Assembly: GCA_016703545.1 (NCBI GenBank)
Contig: JADJBX010000001.1
Coordinates: forward strand, 496,001 to 560,000
Source: Candidatus Amarobacillus elongatus
GTDB taxonomy: Bacteria; Chloroflexota; Dehalococcoidia; Tepidiformales; Tepidiformaceae
Direction of reading: 5' to 3'
DNA length: 64,000 nucleotides
Positions 48,558-57,268 of this stretch are shown one piece after another. The translations under genes and the position numbers were made by a program. The notes under the pieces are model-generated. The model ran no database searches. It was not told the DNA's origin and saw only the letters and a program-made list of their open reading frames with translations. The first letter of the stretch is position 1, and every line of letters starts with the position of its first letter.

Positions 48558-49883
48558 TCAGGGGCGGGGGGTGAGGCTGGGCGGCCCGGGGTTGCCCGGC
48601 GCCGTGGGCGTCGCCGTTGGGGAGGCGGGCGCCGGGGTGCTCGTGCGGGTAGGGGTCGCCTGCTGCTGTGTGGCGGTGCGCGTCGGCGTCGCCTGGGGGG
48701 TGGGCGGCGTGGCGCTGGGTGAGGGCACGGTCGTGGGCGAGGGCGATGGCGCCGGCGTATTCGTCGCCGCCGGGGGCCGTGTGGGGGTAGTGGTGGGCGT
48801 CGTGGCGACGGTGGCGGAAGGCGCGGGCGTGGGGCTGGCGCTGCCCGCGTTGCCGTCGTCGTTGTTCGAAAGCAGGACCGCGACGGCAATGCCGGCGCCC
48901 GCGGCGAGGAGCACGACGCCGGCAAAGATGGCGGCCGTGGTCGCGCCGCGACCGCCGGTCGCGGGGGGCGGCGGGAGGGCGGCGGCGCGCTGGACCCGCG
49001 CCGTGGAGTGGCGTGTGGCCGCGCGCGGCGCGGGGCGCCCGACGGGCGGCAGCGCCGCCACGGGAGCGCCGCGCTGGTGCGAGCCGCGCAGGGCGGCGGC
49101 GAACTCGGCAACCGTGGGCCAGCGGCCCGCGGGGTCGACGGCGAGGGCGCGCGCGAGAGCCGATTCGAGAGCCGGCGAGGCCTCCGGCACGATGGTGCGC
49201 AGCGGCGGCGCGGCCTGCGCCAGCCGCTGGCCCGCGACCGCGGCCGGGGTCGCGCCGGCGAACGGCAGGCGGCCAGCGACGAGCTCGTAGAGGGTCAGGC
49301 CGAGCGAGTAAACGTCGGAGCGGGGGTCCGGGGCGGCGCCCTGGATGACCTCCGGGGCGAGGTAGGCGAGCGTCCCGAGGATGTCGCGGGCCTGGTCGGG
49401 GGTCATGGTGCGGTTCACGGTGAGCGAAACGCCGAAGTCCGTGAGCTTCGCCGCGCCCTGCTCGTCGACCATGAGGTTTTCGGGCTTGATGTCGCAGTGG
49501 ATGACGCCGGCGCCGTGGGCGTATTCGAGGGCGGCGGCGGCCTGGAGGCCGTAGCGAAGCGCCTCGGCTTCGGTCAGGCGGCCGCGCGCTTCGAGCAGGC
49601 CGCGAAGGGAGTGGCCGTGGACGTATTCCATGACCAGGTAGGGGCGGCCTTCGTGTTCGCCGGCATCGTGGACGGCGACGATGTTGGGGTGTTGCAGGCG
49701 CGCCACGAGGCGGGCTTCGCGGGCGAGGCCGCTGGCGAGTTCGGCGTCTTCGTCGCGGAGGATCTTGAGGGCGACCCAGCGCGCGAGGCGGCGGTCCTCC
49801 GCGAGCCACACTTCCGCCATGCCCCCCGTACCGAGGAGCCGTTCGAGGCGGTATCGTGAGTCAATGATGGTTGAGGGTTCCAA
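48558..49883 (-). CDS. Membrane Ser/Thr protein kinase (PknB-like, no PASTA)
   Basis: 441 residues from a TTG. Kinase domain residues 10-270: GTGGMAEV glycine loop, VALKIL lysine, catalytic loop VIHCDIKPENLMVD (Cys in place of the Arg of HRD), LTDFGVS, LGTLAYLAPEV. One membrane helix (AAIFAGVVLLAAGAGIAVAV, about 300-322). The outside part is about 110 residues of Thr/Pro/Ser/Ala without PASTA repeats, so it should not sense muropeptides as PknB does. FtsW, two FHA proteins and a PBP next door suggest control of cell-wall synthesis. Confidence 0.93.
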   Translation of the reverse strand: MEPSTIIDSRYRLERLLGTGGMAEVWLAEDRRLARWVALKILRDEDAELASGLAREARLVARLQHPNIVAVHDAGEHEGRPYLVMEYVHGHSLRGLLEARGRLTEAEALRYGLQAAAALEYAHGAGVIHCDIKPENLMVDEQGAAKLTDFGVSLTVNRTMTPDQARDILGTLAYLAPEVIQGAAPDPRSDVYSLGLTLYELVAGRLPFAGATPAAVAGQRLAQAAPPLRTIVPEASPALESALARALAVDPAGRWPTVAEFAAALRGSHQRGAPVAALPPVGRPAPRAATRHSTARVQRAAALPPPPATGGRGATTAAIFAGVVLLAAGAGIAVAVLLSNNDDGNAGSASPTPAPSATVATTPTTTPTRPPAATNTPAPSPSPTTVPSPSATPPTPQATPTRTATQQQATPTRTSTPAPASPTATPTAPGNPGPPSLTPRP

Positions 49884-49889
49884 GCGGTA

Positions 49890-51184
49890 GTGGCTCTTTC
49901 GCAGATGGCCGCGGGAGCCGTGTCCGGGAGGCGCAACGCCGAGGCGATGCTGGTGCTCCTGAGCGCCGGGTTCCTCGCGCTTGCCTGGCGTGCGCTGGAG
50001 GCCGCGGGGTTCGATTTTCCCACGGGCTCTGGAAGGATCCTAACGCAATTCCTGTTTGTTGCGGGTCTCGGACACGTTGCACTTCGCATCGTCGCGCCGC
50101 GGGCGGCGCCGGTGCCGTACGCCGCCGCGATCATGCTGACGGCCGTCGGGCTGGCGTTCGTGACGCGGCTCTCGCCCCCTTCGGCGCAGGCCCAGGCGAA
50201 CTGGGCAGTCGTGGGGGTGGCGCTGATGGCGGGCGGCGCACTGGCCGCGCGCCGCTTTGATGAGCTTCGCCGCTGGAAGTACTCGGCGGCCGTGCTCGCG
50301 GTGGTCGTGCTCATCGCGACGGGCCTCTTCGGGGAGACGCGCGGCGGGGCGCGGCTCTGGGTGACCATCGCCGGACAAACGGTCCAGACCACCGAGATCA
50401 TCAAACTGTTCGTCGTCGTCTTCCTGGCCGGGTACCTCGCCGACGAAGGGCCGTGCTCACACTGCCGCGGATGCGGTTCGGCGGGCGGACGTACTCGGCC
50501 CTGCCCTACCTCGCACCGCTCGTGCTGACGCTGGTGGCGGCACTGGCGGCGCTGGCGCTGCTCAAGGACCTTGGCACGATCGCCATCCTGCTGCTGCTGA
50601 CGATGGCCGTTCTTTATGTCGCCACGGGCCGGGTCGCATTTGTGGTCGGGGGATTGCTGTTGCTCGCCGCCACGGGTGCGTTCGGGTACTTCGCCTTCGA
50701 CCACGCGCAGACGCGCATCGACGTCTGGCTGGACCCGTACGAAGACCCGGACGTGACCGGATACCAGACGCTGCAGGGCATCTACGCGATCCAGGCGGGG
50801 GGTGTGACGGGCGAGGGGCTGGGGCTGGGCGAACCCGACATCGTGCCCGCGGTGCAAACCGACTACATCTTCTCCGCCATCGCCGAGGAACTGGGGCTGG
50901 CGGGGGCGATGGGGGTGGCGATGCTGTACCTGGTGCTGCTCATCGCCGGGCTGCAGGTGGCGCTGGATTCGCCGAGCGGTTACGGACGGCTGCTCGCGAG
51001 CGCGATCGCCTTACTCATCGCCATCCAGGCGGCGGTGATCATCGCGGGGAACCTGCGGATCATCCCGACCACGGGCATCACCCTGCCGTTCGTGAGCTAC
51101 GGCGGGTCGAGCCTCGTCGTGAACTTCCTGATGGTGGGGATGCTGCTGGGCATCTCGGAGGCTTCGGCGCGAGAACGGCGCTAG
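49890..51184 (+). CDS. FtsW/RodA/SpoVE-family peptidoglycan polymerase, frameshifted
   Basis: About 431 residues with ten or so membrane helices. SEDS hallmarks: GGARLWVTIAGQTVQTTEIIK, ALALLKDLGTIAILLL, YQTLQGIYAIQAGGVTGEG, PAVQTDYIFSAIAEELGL and TTGITLPFVSYGGSSLVVNF. The frame changes at about 50443-50453 in GAAGGGCCGTGC. GTG 49890 is only six bases from the divergent kinase start, so a later start (ATG 49905 or 49947) is possible. Pairs with the class B PBP at 52312 as a SEDS-bPBP glycan synthase. Confidence 0.9.
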
Positions 51185-51188
51185 CCGC

Positions 51189-51632
51189 TCAGGGCAGATA
51201 GCGAAGGACGACCGCGCCGAACACGACCTTTTCGCCGCCGCGCAGGGGAAAGCCCCGGCCGTCGACGGCACGGCCGTTCACGAGCGTCCCGTTCGTGCTG
51301 CCAAGATCGGAGACCGTCCAATCGCGGCCGACGCGCATGATGGCGGCGTGGCGCCCGGAGACGGAGGGGTCGGCGAGGACGATGCCGTTGCCGCCATCGC
51401 GGCCGATGGTCATTTCGCCCGCGAGTTCGAACTCGGCACCGGGGTGGAGCCCGGTGGTGCCGGGGGTGATGACGACGAGGCGGGGTCCGCCGCGCGCTCG
51501 CGACGGCGCCGGGGCCGCGGCACGGCGGGGGCGAAGGCCAGACCGCAGGACCACGCCCGCGAGCAGCACAAAGAGGAAGACCATCCCGATCAGCGCGAGC
51601 CGCAGGACCAGCAGTTCGGTGGAGTCGCTCAC
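51189..51632 (-). CDS. Membrane-anchored FHA-domain protein (FhaB-like)
   Basis: 147 residues. N-terminal membrane helix (LVLRLALIGMVFLFVLLAGV) and one C-terminal FHA domain: MTIGRDGGNGIVLADPSVSG, RHAAIMRVG, LGSTNGTLVNG. The Arg, Ser and Asn residues that bind phosphothreonine are present. It should recognise proteins phosphorylated by the kinase at 48558. GTGA overlap with the upstream FHA gene; convergent with FtsW/RodA. Confidence 0.9.
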   Translation of the reverse strand: MSDSTELLVLRLALIGMVFLFVLLAGVVLRSGLRPRRAAAPAPSRARGGPRLVVITPGTTGLHPGAEFELAGEMTIGRDGGNGIVLADPSVSGRHAAIMRVGRDWTVSDLGSTNGTLVNGRAVDGRGFPLRGGEKVVFGAVVLRYLP

Positions 51633-52315
51633 CCGGATTCCTCGAGCCAGAGTTCGACGTCGCCAAGCATCACATGTGCGCCCGGTTCGAGCAGCACGCG
51701 AGCGTGGCGCTGGCCATCGAGGACGATGCCGTTGCGGCTCTGCGCATCGACGAGTTCGTAGCCATCGCTGGTGGCGTGAACGATAGCGTGTTCGCGCGAT
51801 ACGGCGAGGCTGGCGAGGACGAGGTCGTTCGCGGGTCCGCGGCCGATGGTGAACGGAGTGTGCGTGAGGCGGACGCGGCCCGTGCCCGCGACGACGAGCA
51901 CGGCATCGCCGGCACGGCGGAGGCGGCGGGTGGCCCCCGGCTGGGGGGCCGATGGCAGCACGGCGGTATCGGCGAAGAGGGCGGTGACGCCCGGGAGGCC
52001 GGCGGGCACATCGCGGGAGGCTTCGAAGAAGAGCTGGCGGGCGCCGATACGGCGAAGCCCTTCGCGCGCTTCGAGGGCGTCGAGCGATCGATGCAGTTCG
52101 CGTTCGAGCAGGCGGAAAGCGGGCCGGAACGAAGCGTGGTCCGCCGGGTTCAGGGTGAGCACGACGCGATTCGGGGCGACCCCGTCGCGCGCGGCCGCGG
52201 CCACGGTGTTGGTCACGCGCTGGATGATCTCGGCCGGGTGGAGTGCGTTGCCGGAAAGCGAGCGCGCGGTGCGTTCGAGCAGCCGTTCAATGGCGTGGAG
52301 GGGGTTCTCGGTCAT
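51629..52315 (-). CDS. FhaA-type protein (DUF3662 + FHA)
   Basis: 228 residues. N-terminal DUF3662 (LHAIERLLERTARSLSGNAL, HPAEIIQRVTNTV, NRVVLTLNPADHASF) and C-terminal FHA domain (FTIGRGPANDLVLASLAVSR, SREHAIVHA, SRNGIVLDG). Same architecture as mycobacterial FhaA, which binds cell-wall regulators. Its ATG overlaps the stop of the penicillin-binding protein as ATGA, so PBP, FhaA and FhaB form one operon. Confidence 0.93.
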   Translation of the reverse strand: MTENPLHAIERLLERTARSLSGNALHPAEIIQRVTNTVAAAARDGVAPNRVVLTLNPADHASFRPAFRLLERELHRSLDALEAREGLRRIGARQLFFEASRDVPAGLPGVTALFADTAVLPSAPQPGATRRLRRAGDAVLVVAGTGRVRLTHTPFTIGRGPANDLVLASLAVSREHAIVHATSDGYELVDAQSRNGIVLDGQRHARVLLEPGAHVMLGDVELWLEESG

Positions 52316-53714
52316 CGCTTGAGGGCCGCGGCGATGACCTGCCCGGCGATGGGCGATGCGACCTCGCCGCCGCGACCGCCATCCTCCACGACCACGGCGA
52401 TGGCGATGGTGGGGTTCTCGGCGGGGCGAAGGCGATGAACCAGGCGTGGCTGAGGCCGTCGCGGCCGGTCTCGGCGGTGCCCGTCTTGCCGCCCACGGTA
52501 ATGCCGGGGAGGGCGGCGCCGCGCGCCTGGCCGTTCGCGACGACGGAGACCATGAGCTCCTTCAGGGTGTTCGCGACGGCGGCATCGAGGACGCGGCGGG
52601 AGGCGGACTCATCAATGGCGCGGGTGTGGCCGCCGGTGGAGGCGGAGAGGCCGAGGCGGGGCTCGACGAGCACGCCGCCGTTCGCGACCGTGGCGGCGAT
52701 GAGCGCCATCTGCAGGGGCGTGGCGAGGATTTCGCCCTGCCCGAAGGCGGTGGTCGCGAGCAGCACCTTGTCGCGCTTCGATGTCCCGGGAACGACCACG
52801 CTCGTGCCCGTGTCGAGCGCGAAATCGATGGGGCCGCCGAATCCGAACTTCGCCGCGGTGGCGAGCAGGCGGTCCCAGCCGAGCGTGACGCCGACCTGAG
52901 CGAAGATCGCGTTCACGGAGTAGGTGAACGCGGCGGAAAAGGGGTAAGTGCCCACGCCCTGAGCGGTGTTCGCGCAGTTGATGTCGAACCCGTCGATGGT
53001 GATCTTGCCGGGGCAGTTCACGGTCGTGCCGGGATCGATGACGCGGTTTTCGAGCGCGGACGCGGCAGTCACGGTCTTGAAGGTCGACCCGGGGGTGTAG
53101 AGGCCCTGCGTCGCGCGGTTGAGCAGGGGAGACGTTTCGTCTTTCAGGAGCGCTTCGCCGTTCTCCGAGAGCCCCCCCGGGTCGTAGGTGGGAACGCTGA
53201 CCATGGCGAGGACTTCGCCGTTGCGGGGATCGAGCGCGACCACCGCGCCCTTGCGGCTGCCGAGGGCCGTGGCCGCCGCCGCCTGGACGACCGGGTCGAT
53301 GGTGAGGCGGACGTCGTTGCCCTTGATGGCGGTGCGTCGCAACTCGGCGTCTACCGCGTCGCGCCAGCCGGTGCCCCCGGCCTTCCCGGAGAGTTCGCTA
53401 TCGAAGGCGAGTTCGGCGCCCTGCGAACCGTAGCGGGCATCGATGTAGCCGACGGCGTGGGCGACGGAGGCGTCGTGGTAGTGGCGGGTGCCATCGGGGA
53501 GGGATTCGACGAGCACGTTGCCGTCGCGATCGACGATGCGGCCGCGATTGGGGTCGGTGAAGGCGGCGAGGATGCGGGGATTGGTATTCTCCTCGGCGAG
53601 GTCGGTGCGGAAGACCTGCCAGTAGGCGAGCGCGGCGAAAACGGCGAGGACGCTCATGAGGGCGACCGCACCGGTCACGCGGACGCGGCCTTCGAACGCA
53701 TCGGGGGCGAGCAT
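52312..53714 (-). CDS. Class B penicillin-binding protein (PbpA/FtsI-type), frameshifted at the end
   Basis: About 467 residues. Membrane anchor (RVTGAVALMSVLAVFAALAY), then the transpeptidase domain: active-site STFK in YTPGSTFKTVTAAS, SxN motif YSVNAIF, KTGT in GGKTGTAETG. The frame shifts at about 52424-52430 in a C run; the intended end is AENPTIAIAVVVEDGGRGGE through AAALKR, stopping at 52312-52314, as the ATGA overlap with FhaA requires. Together with the FtsW/RodA gene it should cross-link new peptidoglycan. ATG start at 53714. Confidence 0.92.
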
Positions 53715-53825
53715 ATGAGGATGATACGCGGAGGGGTGAGCAGGAACGTAACGAACGGGGCAGGGGGTGTTAGGTGCTCCTCTTTCCGAAGGAAACCCGT
53801 GCTGTTCGCTTGCCGCGAAACATCG

Positions 53826-53834
53826 TGCTAGAAT
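53826..53834 (+). promoter_or_regulatory. Extended -10 promoter for the acyl-CoA dehydrogenase
   Basis: TGC-TAGAAT (hexamer 53829-53834), a strong TGn extended -10, about 80 bases before the ATG. No good -35 at 16-18 bases, as is common with extended -10 promoters. Confidence 0.45.
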
Positions 53835-53915
53835 CCCGCCGCAACACCGGGCAGCCTTGCGTTGCCCGCCGGCCCAGGCGGGACGGAAATACAGCGAAAG
53901 GGACACCAACGGCTT

Positions 53916-55019
53916 ATGGACCTCGGCCTCAGCGAAGAACAGGAACTGCTGAAGAACTCGGCGCGCGAATTCCTCGAGAAGGAGTGCCCGGAAGAGCACG
54001 TCCGCGCCATGGAAGAGGATGAGAAGGGCTACAGCCCGGACCTCTGGAAGAAGATGGCCGACCTCGGTTGGCAGGGCCTGATGGTCCCGGAGAACTACGG
54101 CGGCGCCGGCTTCTCCTTCCTGGACCTCTGCGTGCTGGTCGAAGAGACCGGCCGTGCGCTGCTTCCCGGGCCGTTCATCCCGAATCAGATCGCGGCGTCG
54201 ATTCTGCTCGCCGCCGGCAGCGACGACCAGAAGGCGAAGTACCTTCCGAAGCTGGCCGATGGCAGCGCGATCTTCACCTACGCGTTCACCGAGCCGAGCG
54301 GCCGGTGGGACGAGCAGGGTGTGCAGATGGCGGCGACGGCGAACGGGAGCGACTTCGTGCTGAACGGCACGAAGCTCTTCGTGCCGGATGCCAACGTGGC
54401 GGACTACATCATCACGGCGGTCACGCTGCCGGGTGGTGGCATGGGCGCGGCCGTGGTCGCGCGCAGCGCTGTCGAAGTGACCGTCCTCAAGACGATCGCC
54501 AGCGACAAGCAGGCTGAGGTCGTGTTCAAGGATGTCGCGGTCGCGGCCGGCGACATGATGACGATCACGGCGGAGTCGGGCCGCACGATCCGCAACCAGG
54601 CGACGTCCCTCGAATGCGCGTACCTGGTGGGTCTGGCGCAGAAGGACTTCGAGATCTCGGTGAACTACGCCAAGGAGCGCGTCCAGTTCGGCCGCCCGAT
54701 TGGCTCGTTCCAGGCGATCCAGCACAAGGCCGCCGACATGGTGACCGACGTGGATGGCATGCGCTTCATCATGTACAAGGCCGCCTGGGCGACGAGCGAG
54801 AACGAAGCCTCGGCGGACATGGACGTGGCGATGGCGAAGGCGTGGTGCTCGGATGCGAGCCGCCGGGTCGTGGCCCATGGCCAGCAGATCCACGGTGGTA
54901 TCGGCTTCACGAAGGACTACGTGATCCAGCTCTTCTTCCGCCGCCAGAAGCGCGCCGAGCTCTTCTGGGGCGACGCGGACTTCCACCGCGAGCGCGTCGC
55001 GCAGATGCTCGACATCTAG
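53916..55019 (+). CDS. Acyl-CoA dehydrogenase
   Basis: 367 residues from the ATG at 53916 (MDLGLSEEQELLKNSAREFL), chosen because conservation begins there; the open frame extends 18 codons upstream. FAD and acyl-CoA binding segments: MVPENYGGAGFSFLDL, YAFTEPSGRWDEQG, RVQFGRPIGSFQAIQHKAAD, GQQIHGGIGFTKDYVIQLFF. I could not identify a catalytic Glu with confidence, so it may act with a partner subunit. Substrate chain unknown. Followed by a strong hairpin. Confidence 0.92.
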   Translation: MDLGLSEEQELLKNSAREFLEKECPEEHVRAMEEDEKGYSPDLWKKMADLGWQGLMVPENYGGAGFSFLDLCVLVEETGRALLPGPFIPNQIAASILLAAGSDDQKAKYLPKLADGSAIFTYAFTEPSGRWDEQGVQMAATANGSDFVLNGTKLFVPDANVADYIITAVTLPGGGMGAAVVARSAVEVTVLKTIASDKQAEVVFKDVAVAAGDMMTITAESGRTIRNQATSLECAYLVGLAQKDFEISVNYAKERVQFGRPIGSFQAIQHKAADMVTDVDGMRFIMYKAAWATSENEASADMDVAMAKAWCSDASRRVVAHGQQIHGGIGFTKDYVIQLFFRRQKRAELFWGDADFHRERVAQMLDI

Positions 55020-55045
55020 TCGACGTTCCGGAGCAATCCAGGGGT

Positions 55046-55071
55046 GAGGGCCGGCAGCAATGCCGGCCCTC
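55046..55071 (+). terminator. Terminator hairpin after the acyl-CoA dehydrogenase
   Basis: Perfect 11-base-pair stem GAGGGCCGGCA / TGCCGGCCCTC closed by a GCAA tetraloop, 26 bases after the stop; the downstream sequence is only mildly T-rich. Confidence 0.65.
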
Positions 55072-55101
55072 GCTTCGTCCCCGGGTGCTAGGCTAGGGGC
55101 G

Positions 55102-55590
55102 ATGAAACGGGCATTCGGGATGGGGTTCGCCGTGCTGGCCCTGAGCCTCGCCGCTTGCGGCGGTGGTGGTGGCGACGACAAGAAGGAGACCGCGACTGCC
55201 CGCAAGCCGGGTACGGACGCGGAGTACGTGGCCAGCATCTGCTCGGCCTACCGGACGTTCACGGCGGAGATCGACGCAATTCTGAAGAAGCCGGCGGAGC
55301 TGCGAACCGCGCAGGATGTGACGGAGCGGCTAAGCCCGCCTGTTTCGAAGCTGGCGCAGGCGTTCGCCGACGCGAACCCGCCCCCGGACCTCGCGGAATG
55401 GCACCAGCAGGCCTCGACCGAGCTGACGGAGTCGGTGAACCGGTTGAAGAGCGGCAAGCTCGATGCGGCGGCGGCGCTGGGAGTGAACCCGATCCCGGCG
55501 GTGCCGGGCGAAGTGGCGGCGAGATTGAACGGAGTTGCCGCGAATAATGCCGATTGCCGCACCGCCGGGTTCGATTTTGCTCGCGAGTGA
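55102..55590 (+). CDS. Small lipoprotein, paralogue of the next gene
   Basis: 162 residues from the ATG at 55102. Lipoprotein signal peptide with lipobox ALSLAACGG. The mature part has YVASICSAYRTFTAEIDAIL near the start, a Pro-rich ANPPPDLAEWHQQAS in the middle and DCRTAGFDFARE at the end. The two Cys of the mature part (VASIC and ADC) may form a disulfide. The same layout is seen in the gene 95 bases downstream. Helical, no known family; the role is unknown. Confidence 0.8.
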   Translation: MKRAFGMGFAVLALSLAACGGGGGDDKKETATARKPGTDAEYVASICSAYRTFTAEIDAILKKPAELRTAQDVTERLSPPVSKLAQAFADANPPPDLAEWHQQASTELTESVNRLKSGKLDAAAALGVNPIPAVPGEVAARLNGVAANNADCRTAGFDFARE

Positions 55591-55684
55591 GAGAAATTAC
55601 CTGAAGTAACGTAACGACCGTGCCGTCTATGATGGCGTGGGCCGCGACGGAGCCGGCTCCAACAACAACAGGGGAACGCAACTG

Positions 55685-56170
55685 ATGGTTTTTCGGACGC
55701 GGCTGGCCTGGCTCCTGCTGGCGCCTGCAATGCTCGCAATGGTCTTCGCCGCGTGCGGTGGCGGAGATGACGACGACGGTGGCGGCGGCGGCGGCACTGG
55801 CAGCGACGAGGCGTTTGTGGCTTCGATCTGCAAGTCGTTCAACACGTTCAGCACCGACCTCGACAAGGTGATGAAGGATGCGTCGTCCCTGACGGACGAG
55901 AAGGCCGCAGCGAAGAAGTTCGCGGAGCCGTTCGACAAGCTGGCCACGAACTTCGCGAACGCCAAGCCCCCGAAGGACCTCAAGGATTGGCACTCCGATG
56001 CCTCCAAGGTGCTCAAGGATGCGGCGAAGGCGATGAAGGACGGCGACCTCGCGGCGCTGGAGAACCTCGACGATCTGCCGGACCCGCCGTCGGGCGCTTC
56101 TGATCGGCTCGAGAAGATCGCCAAGGACAACAAGGACTGCCAGGCGGCGGACTTCGCGTTCGGCGAGTAA
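55685..56170 (+). CDS. Small lipoprotein, paralogue of the previous gene
   Basis: 161 residues. Lipobox MVFAACGG then an Asp/Gly spacer. FVASICKSFNTFSTDLDKVM, AKPPKDLKDWHSDASKVL and the C-terminal DCQAADFAFGE align with the upstream lipoprotein, so the pair is a tandem duplication that has diverged strongly. Both mature Cys are conserved. Lys/Asp-rich and probably all-helical, anchored outside the membrane. Ends at a strong intrinsic terminator. Confidence 0.82.
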   Translation: MVFRTRLAWLLLAPAMLAMVFAACGGGDDDDGGGGGGTGSDEAFVASICKSFNTFSTDLDKVMKDASSLTDEKAAAKKFAEPFDKLATNFANAKPPKDLKDWHSDASKVLKDAAKAMKDGDLAALENLDDLPDPPSGASDRLEKIAKDNKDCQAADFAFGE

Positions 56171-56194
56171 CCGGCTCCACCAGGAACAATCAAG

Positions 56195-56221
56195 AAGGGC
56201 GCCCGGTGGGGCGCCCTTTTT
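56195..56221 (+). terminator. Intrinsic terminator
   Basis: Perfect 10-base-pair stem AAGGGCGCCC / GGGCGCCCTT, GGTG loop and a run of five T, 24 bases after the lipoprotein stop. The best intrinsic terminator of the window. Confidence 0.88.
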
Positions 56222-56331
56222 CCGTGCGCGACTGCAAGGGGATTGGGAGCCAGTGGCCGGGGCGCACATTCGGGGGACGCCGAGCCCTGCCTAGCATCGA
56301 CAGGAACCACTCTCGTTTCCAGGTCGTGCTT

Positions 56332-56868
56332 ATGTTCTATCGCTTGCCTCGCATGTTTCTTGCCGCGGGTGTCCTGCTCGGGGTTGGGCTGGGCGGGTTC
56401 GTGGACGGCATCGTGCTCCACCAGATCCTCCAGTGGCACCACATGCTGACGGCCGAAGGCAGCTTCCCTCCGACGAGCGTCGATGGTCTCAAGGACAACA
56501 CGCTCTGGGACGGCCTCTTCCACGCCTTCACCTGGCTGGCAACAGCGGCCGGCCTGGGTCTGCTCTGGAATAGCGTGCCGGTGCACCGGCGGGGCTGGGG
56601 CCAGGTGCTCGTCGGGCTGCTCGCGTTCGGCTGGGGCCTATTCAACGTCGTCGAAGGGGTGGTGGACCACCAGATCCTCGGCATCCACCACGTGCGCGAC
56701 GACGTCCCGGACAAGCTCCCCTGGGACATGGCGTTCCTCGGCATCGGCACGACGCTGATGGCCGCGGGGTATGGCGTCGCGCGCGGGGGAATGCGCCGCG
56801 CGAACTGCGAAACCGACGAACCCAGCCCGGAGTACGGCGGACGGTCGTCGCATGCCCCTTCGCGCTAG
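56332..56868 (+). CDS. DUF2243 membrane protein
   Basis: 178 residues from the ATG at 56332. Four predicted membrane helices. The family signature GVGLGGFVDGIVLHQILQWH recurs as GLFNVVEGVVDHQILGIHHV, giving His/Asp-rich positions inside helices that could bind a metal. Function unknown. Its 3' end overlaps the cupredoxin gene by 17 bases. Confidence 0.85.
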   Translation: MFYRLPRMFLAAGVLLGVGLGGFVDGIVLHQILQWHHMLTAEGSFPPTSVDGLKDNTLWDGLFHAFTWLATAAGLGLLWNSVPVHRRGWGQVLVGLLAFGWGLFNVVEGVVDHQILGIHHVRDDVPDKLPWDMAFLGIGTTLMAAGYGVARGGMRRANCETDEPSPEYGGRSSHAPSR

Positions 56869-57259
56869 AGCCGGGGCGGAGGTGCGGACACTGCATGCCG
56901 TGCGGCTCGGCGGGGTCGCGTTCACGCTTGCAGTCACGGCCGTGTTCGTTCTGACGCTGCGTGGCGGACACACGCATGGCGCGCTCGTCGTTTCCAATGC
57001 CGGTGGCGACACCCGCGTTCCCGCCGCCGGCGCCGCCCACATCCAGGCCGGCGAGTACCAGTTCGCGCTCGAACGGACGGACGGGGGCGCGCACGAACTG
57101 GCCCTGACCGGGGGCGAAAACGGCACGCGGCTGCTGGGACGCGCGGTCGCGGGCGGCGCCGCCACAGTCGCGCTCGCACCCGGTTCCTACACCATCGTAT
57201 GCACGACCCCTGGGCACGAAGCCGCCGGGATGACGTACCGGGTCGTCGTCGTCCAATAG
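56852..57259 (+). CDS. Membrane-anchored cupredoxin-like protein
   Basis: 135 residues from the ATG at 56852. One N-terminal membrane helix (GGVAFTLAVTAVFVLTL), then a small beta-sandwich. Type 1 copper ligands appear complete: His in GGAHELALTG, then Cys, His and Met in YTIVCTTPGHEAAGM. An electron carrier or copper-binding protein outside the membrane is likely. Overlaps the DUF2243 gene, with which it is probably co-expressed. Confidence 0.82.
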   Translation: MPLRARAGAEVRTLHAVRLGGVAFTLAVTAVFVLTLRGGHTHGALVVSNAGGDTRVPAAGAAHIQAGEYQFALERTDGGAHELALTGGENGTRLLGRAVAGGAATVALAPGSYTIVCTTPGHEAAGMTYRVVVVQ

Positions 57260-57268
57260 GGCGGCCTC

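Noticed and set aside
52287..55238. 983-codon minus-strand ORF spanning the PBP and the antisense of the acyl-CoA dehydrogenase
   Set aside because: Only the part from 53714 downward is protein-like; the upstream 500 codons are antisense to the plus-strand dehydrogenase.
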